Positions 35,388 to 44,657 are shown, counted from the first letter of the stretch. The stretch is 64,000 nt of DNA from Enterococcus avium ATCC 14025 (GCF_000406965.1 NZ_KE136363.1:414194-478193); one strand, 5' to 3'. The notes: generated by a model from the letters alone, not told the origin. Program-made: numbers and translations.

Positions 35388-36181
35388 GTCATAACCTCCG
35401 ATTTTACGCTATCACCGAACCAAACATTTCCCTCTCCGTTTTTTAAAAGTAGTCCATTTTTGATCCCCTGATAAACGTACTCCTTGCTATCTTCAATCGC
35501 GTTAACCAAATCTTTGCCTAAAACTAAATTCGCTGCAATAGCTGATGCAAAGGTACAACCTGCGCCATTAATCGTTACGTTGGACAATTTAGGTTTAGAA
35601 AAATACTGAAAAGTCTCGCTATTATAAAAAAGGTCCGAAGCTAAATTGCCAGAAAGACGTTGACCACCTTTAATTACAACTGATTGTGCACCAAGATCAA
35701 TAATTTTTTTCGCAGCTTGCTCCATTTCCGTCGGATTAGAAATTTTCTGCTGACTTAAAAGCTCTGCCTCTTTTAAATTCGGCGTAATTACCGTAGCAAA
35801 AGGAAATAGCTCAATCAATTTTTCTCGATAGCTATCATTATATACATGATCAGTTTCTTTGAAGGCCATAACTGGATCTAAAACGATTGGACCATCAAAT
35901 GAACGCAAAAAGCTTTTGACGATTTCCAGCGACTCTAATTGATGGATTAGCCCAAGCTTTATCCCATCTAATGAAAGGTTATCTTTTATTGTATTCAATT
36001 GATCGTTTAAAAGTTCAGTAGGCAAATTAGTGATTGCAAACTGTCCATTTTTAACAACCGCAATACAGGTAATCGCAGTCAAACCAAATAAATGATAGTC
36101 CTCAAATGTCTTTAAATCTGATTGCAGACCACCACCGGCTAAAGTATCCGATCCTGCAATAGTCAATATTGTCCTTGTCAT
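35384..36181 (-). CDS. pdxK: Pyridoxine/hydroxymethylpyrimidine kinase (PdxK/ThiD family)
   Basis: A ribokinase-fold kinase of 265 aa that phosphorylates pyridoxine-type or HMP substrates. MTRTILTIAGSDTLAGGGLQSDLKTFEDY at the N-terminus, LDPVMAFK, VITPNLKEAELLS, and the anion-hole motif INGAGCTFASAIAANL are typical; the usual GTGDT-like motif reads GAGCT, as in Firmicute PdxK enzymes with a catalytic Cys. ATG 36181 is preferred over TTG 36196 because GGGGAG lies 6 bases upstream. With the S component it suggests B6 salvage. Confidence 0.85.
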   Translation of the reverse strand: MTRTILTIAGSDTLAGGGLQSDLKTFEDYHLFGLTAITCIAVVKNGQFAITNLPTELLNDQLNTIKDNLSLDGIKLGLIHQLESLEIVKSFLRSFDGPIVLDPVMAFKETDHVYNDSYREKLIELFPFATVITPNLKEAELLSQQKISNPTEMEQAAKKIIDLGAQSVVIKGGQRLSGNLASDLFYNSETFQYFSKPKLSNVTINGAGCTFASAIAANLVLGKDLVNAIEDSKEYVYQGIKNGLLLKNGEGNVWFGDSVKSEVMT

Positions 36182-36265
36182 AAAAAAACTCCCCAATTAA
36201 GACGTATAGATGCAAATTATTTTATAATTCAATCAATGACCTCATTATAAAGTTATACAATAAAA

Positions 36266-36291
36266 AAGAAACAGCCAATTGGTTGTTTCTT
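36266..36291. promoter_or_regulatory. 26-bp perfect-type palindrome between divergent pdxK and the NAD(P)-binding protein gene
   Basis: AAGAAACAGCCAA and its near-exact complement TTGGTTGTTTCTT meet at 36278/36279. It lies between two divergent genes, about 85 bases from each start, so it could be an operator or a short back-to-back terminator. No T tract flanks it strongly. Confidence 0.45.
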
Positions 36292-36373
36292 ATCTCATCC
36301 AATTTCAAGTGCTATTATTTGTACCAGCTAGGGAAATACGTTAGCATAACTAGTGAGGAAGGGGATTATGTAT

Positions 36374-36997
36374 ATGAAAATATTTGTTGCCGGAGCTACC
36401 GGAAGAGTAGGCGAAGAACTGATCAAAAACTTAGTTGAAAAAGGACACACCGTTTACGCAGGCGCACGTCGTGATGACGCGATTGAAGCGAACGAATCTG
36501 TTACCCCGGTTCATTTAGATCTGCATGGCACGATTGATGAAATCGCCAATACATTAACTGATGCAGAAGCAGTTTATTTCGTAGCTGGTTCACGAGGAAA
36601 AGATCTATTACAAACAGATTTATTTGGCGCTGTAAAATTGATGCAAGCAGTTGAGAAAAAGGGAATTAAACGGTACATTCATTTAAGTTCGTTATTCGCT
36701 TTGCAACCAGATAAATGGAGTGGCGCATTGACTGACTATAATATTTCAAAATTCTTCTCAGACAATTGGTTGATTGATAAAACCAATTTAGAGTACACAA
36801 TTTTGCAACCCGGCAGTCTAAAAGAAACTCCCGGAAGCGGAAAAATAACTACAAATATCACAGAGAAATCTGAGAATTCCATTGAAAACGTTGCTGCTGT
36901 TTTAACAGAATTACTTGAACAAGAGAATACTATTCAACAAGTCATTTTGATGGGGGATGGCGATACGCCAATAAGCGAAGCAGTAAAAGAAATATAA
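36374..36997 (+). CDS. NAD(P)H-binding SDR-type protein
   Basis: An atypical short-chain dehydrogenase of 207 aa from ATG 36374 (AGGAAGGGG about 9 bases upstream). The Rossmann loop GATGRVGEEL is at residues 6-15, and the later YIHLSSLFALQPD...LTDYNISKFFSDNWL resembles the active-site region of NAD(P)-binding proteins of the NmrA/YhfK type. The substrate is unknown. It is monocistronic with its own terminator at 37005-37043. Confidence 0.87.
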   Translation: MKIFVAGATGRVGEELIKNLVEKGHTVYAGARRDDAIEANESVTPVHLDLHGTIDEIANTLTDAEAVYFVAGSRGKDLLQTDLFGAVKLMQAVEKKGIKRYIHLSSLFALQPDKWSGALTDYNISKFFSDNWLIDKTNLEYTILQPGSLKETPGSGKITTNITEKSENSIENVAAVLTELLEQENTIQQVILMGDGDTPISEAVKEI

Positions 36998-37004
36998 AGA
37001 AAAT

Positions 37005-37043
37005 GATCCACTCGACGAGAATCCTAGTCTGAGTGGATTTCTC
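37005..37043 (+). terminator. Terminator after the NAD(P)-binding protein gene
   Basis: ATCCACTC (37005-37012) pairs with GAGTGGAT (37030-37037), followed by TTCTCTTTTC. Confidence 0.7.
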
Positions 37044-37157
37044 TTTTCTTAATTCAGTCGAGGCGAAAAATATTAAAGAATTTCTTAGTCTTTCTACTAA
37101 CTTAATGATAAAATAGAGACTGCCGAACATAGAATTCCGTGATTAAGGAGTCGCCTT

Positions 37158-37775
37158 ATGAATCTTCAACATATCCATGATCTTAGAATCGAAGAGGGGG
37201 TTCAAATGATCAGAAAAAGAAAGATTGCGAAATATTATATGAAGCAGCAAGGCTTTACTAAAAAAGAAGCGTACGATACAGCAATTAAGACACAGCCTGA
37301 ATTTGCTGAAGCGCGTAATCTTTATCTTGCCTTGTTTAATGAAGCAAAACCCATATTCGCTGATCGTAATGAAAGAGAAAAGGCACTCAGAGTGTATCAG
37401 GTTTTCAGTATGATCGCTTTGATCTGCTTTGTTATCTGGTTATTTAGCAATGGTTATTTAGACGGTTCTAATGTAACAGATAATTTCCTGTTGATTGCGT
37501 TGGTAATCAATGTTGCAACTACAAGTTATTTCGATGAAAAAGTAACGGAACGAATTCATGAAAAAAAAATTAAAAAGCTTTTACGAGACAGATCTGAAGC
37601 ATCAAGAAAATTGCATAAGGTAGAAGAAATCAAGCGAAATATTTTTCGAGCGGAGCATCGTGGTCTGACGTTAGTAGAAGAACGCAAAGTAGAAGACGAA
37701 AAAAATGCCGAGCCGCAATCGAAAATTATTACACTTGAAAAAATAAAGACCCTTCGAGGGAAAATCAAGAAATAG
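37158..37775 (+). CDS. Hypothetical membrane protein
   Basis: A 205-aa protein of unknown function. Residues 1-70 are basic and helical (KYYMKQQGFTKKEAYDTAIKTQPEFAEARNLY). Two hydrophobic segments follow (about 79-95, VFSMIALICFVIWLF, and 105-120, NFLLIALVINVATTSYF). The C-terminal 85 residues are strongly charged and probably coiled coil. AAGGAG lies 8 bases before the ATG. I recognise no domain. Confidence 0.75.
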   Translation: MNLQHIHDLRIEEGVQMIRKRKIAKYYMKQQGFTKKEAYDTAIKTQPEFAEARNLYLALFNEAKPIFADRNEREKALRVYQVFSMIALICFVIWLFSNGYLDGSNVTDNFLLIALVINVATTSYFDEKVTERIHEKKIKKLLRDRSEASRKLHKVEEIKRNIFRAEHRGLTLVEERKVEDEKNAEPQSKIITLEKIKTLRGKIKK

Positions 37776-37815
37776 CCGACTACGTGAAGATACTACGTAA
37801 TTGGCTATTTTTGTG
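37771..37815 (+). terminator. Terminator after the hypothetical membrane protein gene
   Basis: AATAGCC (37771-37777) pairs with GGCTATT (37803-37809) followed by TTTGTG; ACGT/ACGT pairs inside. The stem overlaps the stop codon. Confidence 0.7.
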
Positions 37816-37892
37816 TTTAAATCTTAAATCAATTTGCTTTTTATGAAAAGGTTTGCAATAATTCCCATTAAAGAGATTAAGGAGGCAAATGA

Positions 37893-38555
37893 ATGATTAA
37901 GGCGATAATATTTGATATGGATGGTGTGATTGTCGATACTGAGTTTCAAGATTTTCGCATTCAACAGGAGTTCATCAAAAAAGAAAATCCATCGATCAAT
38001 CAAGTAAAAACCAATTTCGACGAATTGATTGGTCAGTCTTACAATATGCTTTATGAAACGTTAAGAAAATTTATCGGCAGCAACGATTCTTTAAATGAAA
38101 TTAAGCGTCGTTTTGAAGCATACAATGCCATTGCGTATGAATCAATTAACTACCAACAACTGTTCCGGAAAGAGCTTCTTCCAATTTTAAAATGGGCCAA
38201 ATCAAAAGGAGTTTTGTTGGCAGTCGCATCATCTTCAACCTATGAACACATCATCGAAGTGTTGAATTCTTGTAACATCAAGAATTATTTTGACGTGATT
38301 TATAGCGGCGAATTTGTCGAAGAAAGCAAGCCAAATCCAGCGATTTATTTAAATACATTAGAAAAACTAAATGTCTCAGCAAATCAAGCGATCACCATTG
38401 AAGATTCTTATTATGGCATCAGCGCAGCAAAAGCGGCTGGTATTACCACGATCGCCTATAAGGAAATGAGAGCTGCTATTGACCAAAGTGCGGCTGATTA
38501 TTTAGTTGAAGACATGACGGAAGCCTACGAGATAATTCAGACATTAAATAAATAG
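37893..38555 (+). CDS. HAD superfamily hydrolase, beta-phosphoglucomutase-like
   Basis: A 220-aa HAD phosphatase with motif I FDMDGVIVDTE (residues 7-17), a helical cap, motif II in LAVASSSTYEHI, the Lys motif EESKPNPAIY and motif IV TIEDSYYGISAAKAAG. The cap type resembles beta-phosphoglucomutase and small sugar-phosphate phosphatases. The substrate cannot be assigned. A good GGAGG site precedes it. It is monocistronic. Confidence 0.88.
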   Translation: MIKAIIFDMDGVIVDTEFQDFRIQQEFIKKENPSINQVKTNFDELIGQSYNMLYETLRKFIGSNDSLNEIKRRFEAYNAIAYESINYQQLFRKELLPILKWAKSKGVLLAVASSSTYEHIIEVLNSCNIKNYFDVIYSGEFVEESKPNPAIYLNTLEKLNVSANQAITIEDSYYGISAAKAAGITTIAYKEMRAAIDQSAADYLVEDMTEAYEIIQTLNK

Positions 38556-38681
38556 GAGAGAGGGAGGCAAATAAAATAGAAATAAACAATCAATTTAATA
38601 TGATACACCAACTATTAATGACGGTACAAACGAACTTCATTATGGTACCTTGTACTCAAAACAGCTATAGAGGTGATTTTC

Positions 38682-38879
38682 ATGATTGATTTTATTTCTA
38701 AAGAAGAATTTTTAAAGGCCGGATTGGATTTTACAGACCTTTTTGAGGAATCGCTATTCGAGTATTATCTAGAATTAGATGGATTAATGTATTACGATCC
38801 TAAGACAAAATATATGTACGATAAACAAGGAGTGAAAGCCTTTTATGTTGAACAGGTTTTCACTAGTGTAGAAAGATAG
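38682..38879 (+). CDS. Small acidic protein of unknown function, 65 aa
   Basis: GAGGTGATT lies 5 bases before ATG 38682, a near-perfect ribosome binding site. The product (MIDFISKEEFLKAGLDFTDL ... VEQVFTSVER) is acidic and Tyr-rich, with no signal peptide or known domain. A strong terminator follows 11 bases after the stop, supporting a real gene. Confidence 0.65.
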   Translation: MIDFISKEEFLKAGLDFTDLFEESLFEYYLELDGLMYYDPKTKYMYDKQGVKAFYVEQVFTSVER

Positions 38880-38890
38880 AGTTTTTTAAG

Positions 38891-38922
38891 ACGCTGTAAA
38901 AAATGCAGCGTTTTTTTTATTG
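38891..38922 (+). terminator. Terminator after the 65-aa gene
   Basis: ACGCTG pairs with CAGCGT around an A-rich loop, followed by eight T. The region from here to 39237 is very AT-rich, and I see no gene or structure in it. Confidence 0.85.
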
Positions 38923-39237
38923 GATTTTTTTTGCAAATCGTTTTTCTAAATTTTTAGATCATAAAATCAATTTGGTGAGATTATTTTTCATTGATTTTAT
39001 GGAATGTGAGTTTTTGATTTTATTTGATAAAATAATTAGTTGGAAAATAATAAAATACTTAAACGAACTGAATGAACGGAAAATCGGTATAAATTTTAAT
39101 AGATAAATTGTAAAAATGTAAATGATAATAATATACCGTGAAAAGCTATGAAGTCATAATTTAGCTTAATTAGTGAATCAATTCAAAAGAAACTTACTAT
39201 TTAACTTTGTTTAATGTATATTATGTAAACTAAAATA

Positions 39238-39273
39238 AAAAAATTTAAAGGAGCTGTTGTTTAGACTCCTTTA
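39238..39273 (-). terminator. Terminator of the ankyrin lipoprotein gene
   Basis: On the minus strand TAAAGGAG (plus 39266-39273) pairs with CTCCTTTA (plus 39246-39253), followed by AATTTTTTT. Confidence 0.75.
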
Positions 39274-39302
39274 TTCATTAATTATTTGTTTCTCAATTTT
39301 AT

Positions 39303-40079
39303 CTAAGTATTTGTTTGCAGTAGCTTAGAAATATTCCCATAGCCTAGTTCATTCGCGTAATCTTTAGCAGTTTTACCATAATTATCGACAATGTTAGGAT
39401 CTGCGCCATGTTTTAACAGTTCAGCAACAATATCTTGGTAAACCTGTGAACCGTCTCTTAATGCAACGGCTTCAATCAACGCTGTATATCCATAATCATT
39501 TTGATGATTGACATTCACATGACCATCATTTAAAAGGATTTTTACATTTTCTAGATGGCCTTTTTCTGCAGCCGGAATTAATGCGTTTCCACCAAAACGA
39601 TTCGTAATCGTTTGATCTGGCATGCTATTAGACAACATATAAGCTAAAATCTCTGTTCTGCCTTCTGCACCTGCATACAGATATGGACTGTCCTGAATAG
39701 TATCCTGTTGATTGACATTTGCGCCTGCCTTAATCAAATTTTTGGCAATTTCCACTTGATTATTATGAACAGCAATCATTAAGGGTGTTTCTGCTTTTTC
39801 ATTCATTTCGTCAATCGGATACGAGGGAGATTTAAGAATCTCTGTTACTTCATCAAGATTATTAGCTGAAACTGCCTATAGCAAACTTCCTGAAGCATAA
39901 GTCAATGTCTTCTCCTCCTTTGTTTTTTGTGTACTGGATAATTTGCTTTCCGAGTTTTTCGAAGAAGTCTTGGGTATCGATTCATCACTTGAAGAGCTAC
40001 TCGTTTTTTTATTTGATGAACCAAACTGACAGCCCGTTAAAATAAATAAAAAAAGCATCATGATAATGATTTTTTTCAC
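39303..40079 (-). pseudogene. Ankyrin-repeat lipoprotein gene interrupted by an in-frame amber codon
   Basis: Two adjacent minus-strand frames are in the same phase and read as one protein if TAG at 39876-39878 is ignored. The first 67 codons from GTG 40079 (GGAGGAG upstream) encode a lipoprotein signal (KKIIIMMLFLFILTGC, lipobox LTGC) and a Ser/Lys linker. After the TAG come AVSANNLDEVTEIL and four ankyrin repeats (TPLMIAVHNNQVEIAKNLIKAGANVN and so on) up to 39303. A CAG to TAG change would explain it. Translation could restart at ATG 39806 but would give a cytoplasmic protein. The intact form would be an exported, membrane-anchored binding protein of unknown partner. Confidence 0.85.
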
Positions 40080-40371
40080 ACTATCTCTCCTCCCGTAATT
40101 ATTTTCTATATTCACAATCTGTGTTTCAGATAACTTCTCTTTCTTTTTTGCACATTATAGCATTCATGAGATAAATCATTCCTATAGAATGCTTCGATAA
40201 AAGAATCATTCTAATTCATAAATCATGTTTATTAAGATTTGCTTATGTTCTTTAAGGCAGCAAATATAAATGCTGATGTATCAAGGCATTTTACGGTACT
40301 TGGTTTGACCTTCGATTAAAAAACCGATAAACTATTTAAGGAAATGGAAAATAATGATGAGGAGCATGAAA

Positions 40372-42471
40372 ATGTCTCGTTTAAAAAAATATAATGAGTT
40401 TATAAATACTAGAGTTGGCTTTTTCAGCCTGCTGATCGGTTTGCTTTGGCTGAAAAATATGTTTGCTTATGTGGTTGATTTTCATTTAAGTATTCAAAAC
40501 CCGATGCAATTATTTATTTTATTAATCAATCCATTAAGTGTTTCGATGCTGTTAATCAGCATTGGTCTTTTTATTAAACGTTCAAAGGTCGCTTATACGA
40601 CTTTATTTATCATTTATGGGATTTTGTCAATCTGGCTCTTTTCTAATGCTGTCTATTATCGTGAGTTTACTGATTTTATTACGATCAATACGATGCTTGG
40701 TGCGGGTCAAGTTTCGACTGGTTTAGGTGAAAGCGCCGTTCGTCTTTTTCGCTGGTACGATATTTTTTACATCTTAGATTTATTTGCTTTACCTGTTCTG
40801 CTTTTTAAGAAGAAAATTATCGTTGAGGAAAAACATCCGCGTTTTCGTAAAGCGGCGGCTCTTTCCGCCCTCTCCTTACTAATATGCAGCGGAAATATTT
40901 TTCTGGCTGAAATAGATCGTTCCGGACTTTTGAGTCGGCAATTTTCTCGTGAATATTTAGTTAAATACCTTGGTGTCAATGCTTTTACTGTATATGATAG
41001 TTATCAAACCTTTCAAAATAACCAAATCCGAGCAGAAGCAAGTCCAAACGATTTGAAGGAAGTTAAAAGTTATATCAGAGAACATTATGCTGAACCTAAT
41101 GATTCTATGTTCGGTATTGCTAAAGGGAAAAATGTGGTCTACATTCATTTGGAAAGCTTCCAGCAATTTCTAATTGACTATCAATTAACTGATGAAAATG
41201 GTGTCAATCATACGGTGACGCCGTTTCTAAATAGTCTGTATCATGGGGAAAGCACTTATAGTTTCGATAACTTCTTCCATCAAGTGAAGGCTGGGAAAAC
41301 TTCAGACGCGGAAACCCTGATGGAAAATTCTTTATTTGGATTGAATCAAGGTGCATTATTCACACAATTAGGGGATAAAAATACCTTTGAAGCAGCACCG
41401 AATATCTTAAACCAAAAAGCTGGCTATACATCTGCTGTATTCCACGGACATTCTGCGTCTTTTTGGAATCGTGATAAGACCTATAAGCATTTAGGCTTTG
41501 ATTATTTCTTTGATTCTTCTTATTATGATGTGAATGATGACAATTCCTTCCAATACGGAATGCATGATAAGCCCTTCTTAAGTCAGTCGGTTCAATATTT
41601 GGAGCATTTACAGCAACCGTTTTATGCGAAGTTCATAACTGTGTCTAATCATTACCCTTATTCTAGTTTCAAGAATGACGAAGATGGATTCCCTTTGGCA
41701 ACCACTAAAGACGAAACAATTAATGGTTACTTTGCCACAGCGAATTACTTGGATACCGCTCTCAAAGAATTCTTTGATTATATGAAAGCTAGTGGTCTAT
41801 ATGACAAATCCATTTTTGTTTTATATGGCGATCACTACGGCATCTCAAACACACGTAATAAAGAATTGGCTTCTCTGCTTGGAAAGGATTCAGATAGCTG
41901 GACCGATTTTGACAACGCTCAACTGCAACGAGTTCCGTTTATGATTCATGTTCCTGGCACGACAAACGGCGGCATTAATCACACCTACGGCGGACAGGTC
42001 GATGCTCTCCCTACTCTGCTGCATTTATTAGGGATTGATTCGAAGAAATATCTGCAGTTGGGACAGGATCTATTTTCAGCTGACCACAAACAGGTTGTCG
42101 CGTTTCGCGATGGGGATTTTGTTACACCGCAATATACTTTCTACGGCGGAAAAATGTATGACAATCAAACAGCTCAAGTAGTTGATGAACCAACACCAGA
42201 ACAGGAAAAAACCTTTATTGAATTGAATCAGGCTGTTGACGAGCAATTGATCACCTCTGATAAAATCACAAACGGCGACTTGCTGAGGTATTATCAAGAT
42301 AGTGGCTTGAATTCAATTGATCCAAGTTCATATGATTACCACAACCAGAAAGAACGTTTGGAAGAAATCGAACGACAAAAAGGAGCGCAGTCTTCTAGCT
42401 TGTATAGTGAGAACAATCAACGATCAACAGTTGGGCTATATAAAACGAAATCCTATCAACAATATGAGTAA
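40372..42471 (+). CDS. LTA synthase family sulfatase (LtaS-like)
   Basis: Polymerises or modifies glycerol-phosphate chains of lipoteichoic acid at the outer face of the membrane. From ATG 40372 (AGGAG 7 bases upstream) it has 699 aa: five N-terminal transmembrane segments (to about residue 175), then an extracellular sulfatase domain with Glu in VVYIHLESFQQF, the catalytic Thr310 in AGKTSDAETLMENSLFG, and VLYGDHYGIS. A C-terminal tail of about 60 residues is polar. Enterococci have more than one paralogue, so it may be the main synthase or a primase-like copy. Confidence 0.92.
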   Translation: MSRLKKYNEFINTRVGFFSLLIGLLWLKNMFAYVVDFHLSIQNPMQLFILLINPLSVSMLLISIGLFIKRSKVAYTTLFIIYGILSIWLFSNAVYYREFTDFITINTMLGAGQVSTGLGESAVRLFRWYDIFYILDLFALPVLLFKKKIIVEEKHPRFRKAAALSALSLLICSGNIFLAEIDRSGLLSRQFSREYLVKYLGVNAFTVYDSYQTFQNNQIRAEASPNDLKEVKSYIREHYAEPNDSMFGIAKGKNVVYIHLESFQQFLIDYQLTDENGVNHTVTPFLNSLYHGESTYSFDNFFHQVKAGKTSDAETLMENSLFGLNQGALFTQLGDKNTFEAAPNILNQKAGYTSAVFHGHSASFWNRDKTYKHLGFDYFFDSSYYDVNDDNSFQYGMHDKPFLSQSVQYLEHLQQPFYAKFITVSNHYPYSSFKNDEDGFPLATTKDETINGYFATANYLDTALKEFFDYMKASGLYDKSIFVLYGDHYGISNTRNKELASLLGKDSDSWTDFDNAQLQRVPFMIHVPGTTNGGINHTYGGQVDALPTLLHLLGIDSKKYLQLGQDLFSADHKQVVAFRDGDFVTPQYTFYGGKMYDNQTAQVVDEPTPEQEKTFIELNQAVDEQLITSDKITNGDLLRYYQDSGLNSIDPSSYDYHNQKERLEEIERQKGAQSSSLYSENNQRSTVGLYKTKSYQQYE

Positions 42472-42478
42472 AATAAAA

Positions 42479-42512
42479 ATTCCTCCAGTTTTTTGACTGG
42501 AGGATTTTTTTA
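42479..42512. terminator. Bidirectional terminator between the LtaS-like and MutS2-like genes
   Basis: TCCTCCAGT (42481-42489) pairs with ACTGGAGGA (42496-42504), followed by seven T on the plus strand and A-rich bases on the other side. Confidence 0.85.
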
Positions 42513-44396
42513 GCTTTGTTTTCTTTTTAGAGCTTCTTTTCTTAATTTGCGTTGAGCTTTCTTCGAACCGCGATCAATATCACGACGCTCCTTACGCGTA
42601 TGGAAGTCTTCGAATAGATTTTCAAGCTCATAATCTGCTGGGTAAAGTTCACTAGCCCGGAACTCGAGCTTGATTCGACGCTTAGGCACTTCGACAAACT
42701 GTTCATTTAAAAAGACTGTTACATTATCCGTAAATGGAACTTCCTGATAAACAAGGGCTGATTCTTGCTGTTCTAACAAGAAAACTTTATCGCCTTTATA
42801 ATAAGTTATTTCAATAGATTCAGATATCTGCTTTTTAGCTTTCTTTTTAAAGCTTTTCTTCTCAAGACTATAGTTACGATCTGTAAAATAATTCTGTGCT
42901 TTAGCGATAATCTGATCAGAGATCGCCATTTTCTTAGCAATCCACAGAGCATTACTTTCTCCCGTTTGTCCGATTAATAAACGATACTTCGGCGTCAAAT
43001 GCTCAGCATCAAAATCCATAGCTGCGGTAATGAAATCCGGATGTTGTTCAGCAAAACGCTTAATCTCACCGTAATGTGTAGTAGTTATTAGAATATTCCC
43101 TTTTTGATAGAACTCTTCCATGATCGCAATCGCTAGGGCAGCGCCCTCATTCGGTTCGGTCCCGCTCCCTAATTCATCTAATAAAATCAGGCTGTTCTTA
43201 TGCGTTTGTCGGAGAATTTCGGAAATATTTTGCATATGACCAGAAAAAGTACTCAAAGCATTCTCGATACTCTGTGCATCACCGATATCAACAAAGATCT
43301 GATCAAAAATGGCGATCTCTGTTCCATCTTTGGCCGGGATTTGTAAGCCAATCATCGTCATCAGCGTCATTAAAGCAACGGTTTTTAAAACGACGGTCTT
43401 CCCACCGGCGTTTGGTCCGGTGATGGTTAAGCCGCGATACTCCTCACCGATGGTTAAATCAAGCGGTACAGCTTTTTCAATCAGCGGATGGGTGGCAGAT
43501 ACCAAGTGAATATACCCATCAGTATTTATCTCTGGTGTTATGCCCTTTAACTCACGACTGAACTTTCCCCGAGCAAAAATATGATCAAACTCAGCAATAA
43601 TTTCAATATTTTGTTGAATTAATGGTAATGCTTCAGCTAGCAAACCCGTCAAAGTTGCAAGAATTTGATAAACTTCTGACTCTTCAACAAGTTTATGATA
43701 GGTCAATTGCTCGTTCCAACGACTGACGCTGCTAGGTTCGATATAAGCAGTTGTTCCTTTACTTGAAAGCTCCACGATCGTTCCTTTGACTTGTTTCTTA
43801 TAGGCGGCCTTAATAGGTACCGTAAAAATATCATTTCGTTTAGTGATGATCGCCTCTTGCATTTTCTCTTTATTTTGACGAATAAATTTCTTCAATAATT
43901 CTTGAATTTTATCTTGTGTTTCTGCAATATCTCGCCGTGCACGGCGCAGTTCACGATTGGCATCATCAACAATCCGACCATTACGGATCACCTGGTAAAT
44001 TTCTGCCTCAATTTCATTGAAATCATTTAACCCTAGAGCATAACGATTCAATGTTGGAGCAATACTTTGGTTCTTCTCGAAAAATTGCTGAATCAAACGT
44101 AGACTACGTAAGAAGTCTGCATATTCTAATAATTCTTGAGGGGTTAGGACAAACCCTTTTTCTAGTTGATTGGTGATATGTTCGATGCTTTGCAGCCCCA
44201 TAAATGGTACATGCAGATTGCTATCAAGTAAGTTTTTGGCTTCGGTTGTTTCTGTCAGCCTTTTTTTAACAACTGAAAGCTTAGAATGTGGCTGTGTCCC
44301 TTCTATAAGTTTCTTACCAAAACTGCTAATTGCATAGCTGCTTAGTTGTTGTTTGATTTCATTAAATTGGGTTTTTGTATATGTTTCGTTATTCAT
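42510..44396 (-). CDS. MutS2-like ATPase lacking the Smr nuclease domain
   Basis: A 628-aa protein with the MutS2 clamp and coiled-coil region, then the ABC-type MutS ATPase: Walker A GPNAGGKT (about residues 326-333), DIGDAQSIENALSTFSGHM, and Walker B LILLDELGSGTEPNEGAAL. Standard MutS2/RqcU is near 780-790 aa and ends in a KOW-like region and a Smr domain. Here the protein ends after a short basic tail (KKAQRKLRKEALKRKQS). This matches a known shorter paralogue class in Firmicutes rather than a truncation, since the tail and terminator are orderly. Its function in repair or ribosome rescue is not established. Confidence 0.85.
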   Translation of the reverse strand: MNNETYTKTQFNEIKQQLSSYAISSFGKKLIEGTQPHSKLSVVKKRLTETTEAKNLLDSNLHVPFMGLQSIEHITNQLEKGFVLTPQELLEYADFLRSLRLIQQFFEKNQSIAPTLNRYALGLNDFNEIEAEIYQVIRNGRIVDDANRELRRARRDIAETQDKIQELLKKFIRQNKEKMQEAIITKRNDIFTVPIKAAYKKQVKGTIVELSSKGTTAYIEPSSVSRWNEQLTYHKLVEESEVYQILATLTGLLAEALPLIQQNIEIIAEFDHIFARGKFSRELKGITPEINTDGYIHLVSATHPLIEKAVPLDLTIGEEYRGLTITGPNAGGKTVVLKTVALMTLMTMIGLQIPAKDGTEIAIFDQIFVDIGDAQSIENALSTFSGHMQNISEILRQTHKNSLILLDELGSGTEPNEGAALAIAIMEEFYQKGNILITTTHYGEIKRFAEQHPDFITAAMDFDAEHLTPKYRLLIGQTGESNALWIAKKMAISDQIIAKAQNYFTDRNYSLEKKSFKKKAKKQISESIEITYYKGDKVFLLEQQESALVYQEVPFTDNVTVFLNEQFVEVPKRRIKLEFRASELYPADYELENLFEDFHTRKERRDIDRGSKKAQRKLRKEALKRKQS

Positions 44397-44511
44397 GGTC
44401 TCTTCCTTTCGATTGAAAAGACACCTATCGAGGCTTTGGGAAACTTAGCAGTAATGTCATTATGAATTTCGTATACATATGATTTTATCAGCTATGGGAG
44501 TCGGATAAACA

Positions 44512-44599
44512 GACACTCAGTTAGCTCACTTATAATGAATTATTTTTCCAAAAAGCGGAAAAATAATCCTATCTTCGTATGCATACGATTCCACTAGTT
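44512..44599 (-). repeat. Dispersed hairpin repeat, copy 3 (upstream of the MutS2-like gene)
   Basis: In minus orientation it reads ACTAGTGGAATCGTAT, ACGAAGATAGG, then ATTATTTTTCC / GGAAAAATAAT, then CATTATAAGTGAGCTAACTG, matching the order of the other two copies. It lies about 115 bases before the MutS2-like start, in the 460-base gap up to asnB. The gap also contains the asnB terminator. I see nothing else definite in it. Confidence 0.65.
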
Positions 44600-44625
44600 G
44601 CGCTAAAGTGCACGGTGGAAGTCGC

Positions 44626-44657
44626 AAAAAAAGCTGTGAAGATTCCTCTTCACAGCT
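44626..44657 (-). terminator. Terminator of asnB
   Basis: On the minus strand AGCTGTGAAGA (plus 44647-44657) pairs perfectly with TCTTCACAGCT (plus 44632-44642) around a 4-base loop and is followed by seven T. It lies about 200 bases after asnB, a rather long 3' UTR. Confidence 0.85.

Noticed and set aside
38903-39106. Open frame of 67 codons on the plus strand
   Set aside because: It starts inside the terminator of the previous gene, has no ribosome binding site, and its composition simply reflects very AT-rich DNA.
42510-44396. Truncation of a normal mutS2 gene
   Set aside because: The frame ends in a coherent basic tail directly before a shared terminator, with no Smr remnant downstream, so a distinct short family member is more likely.
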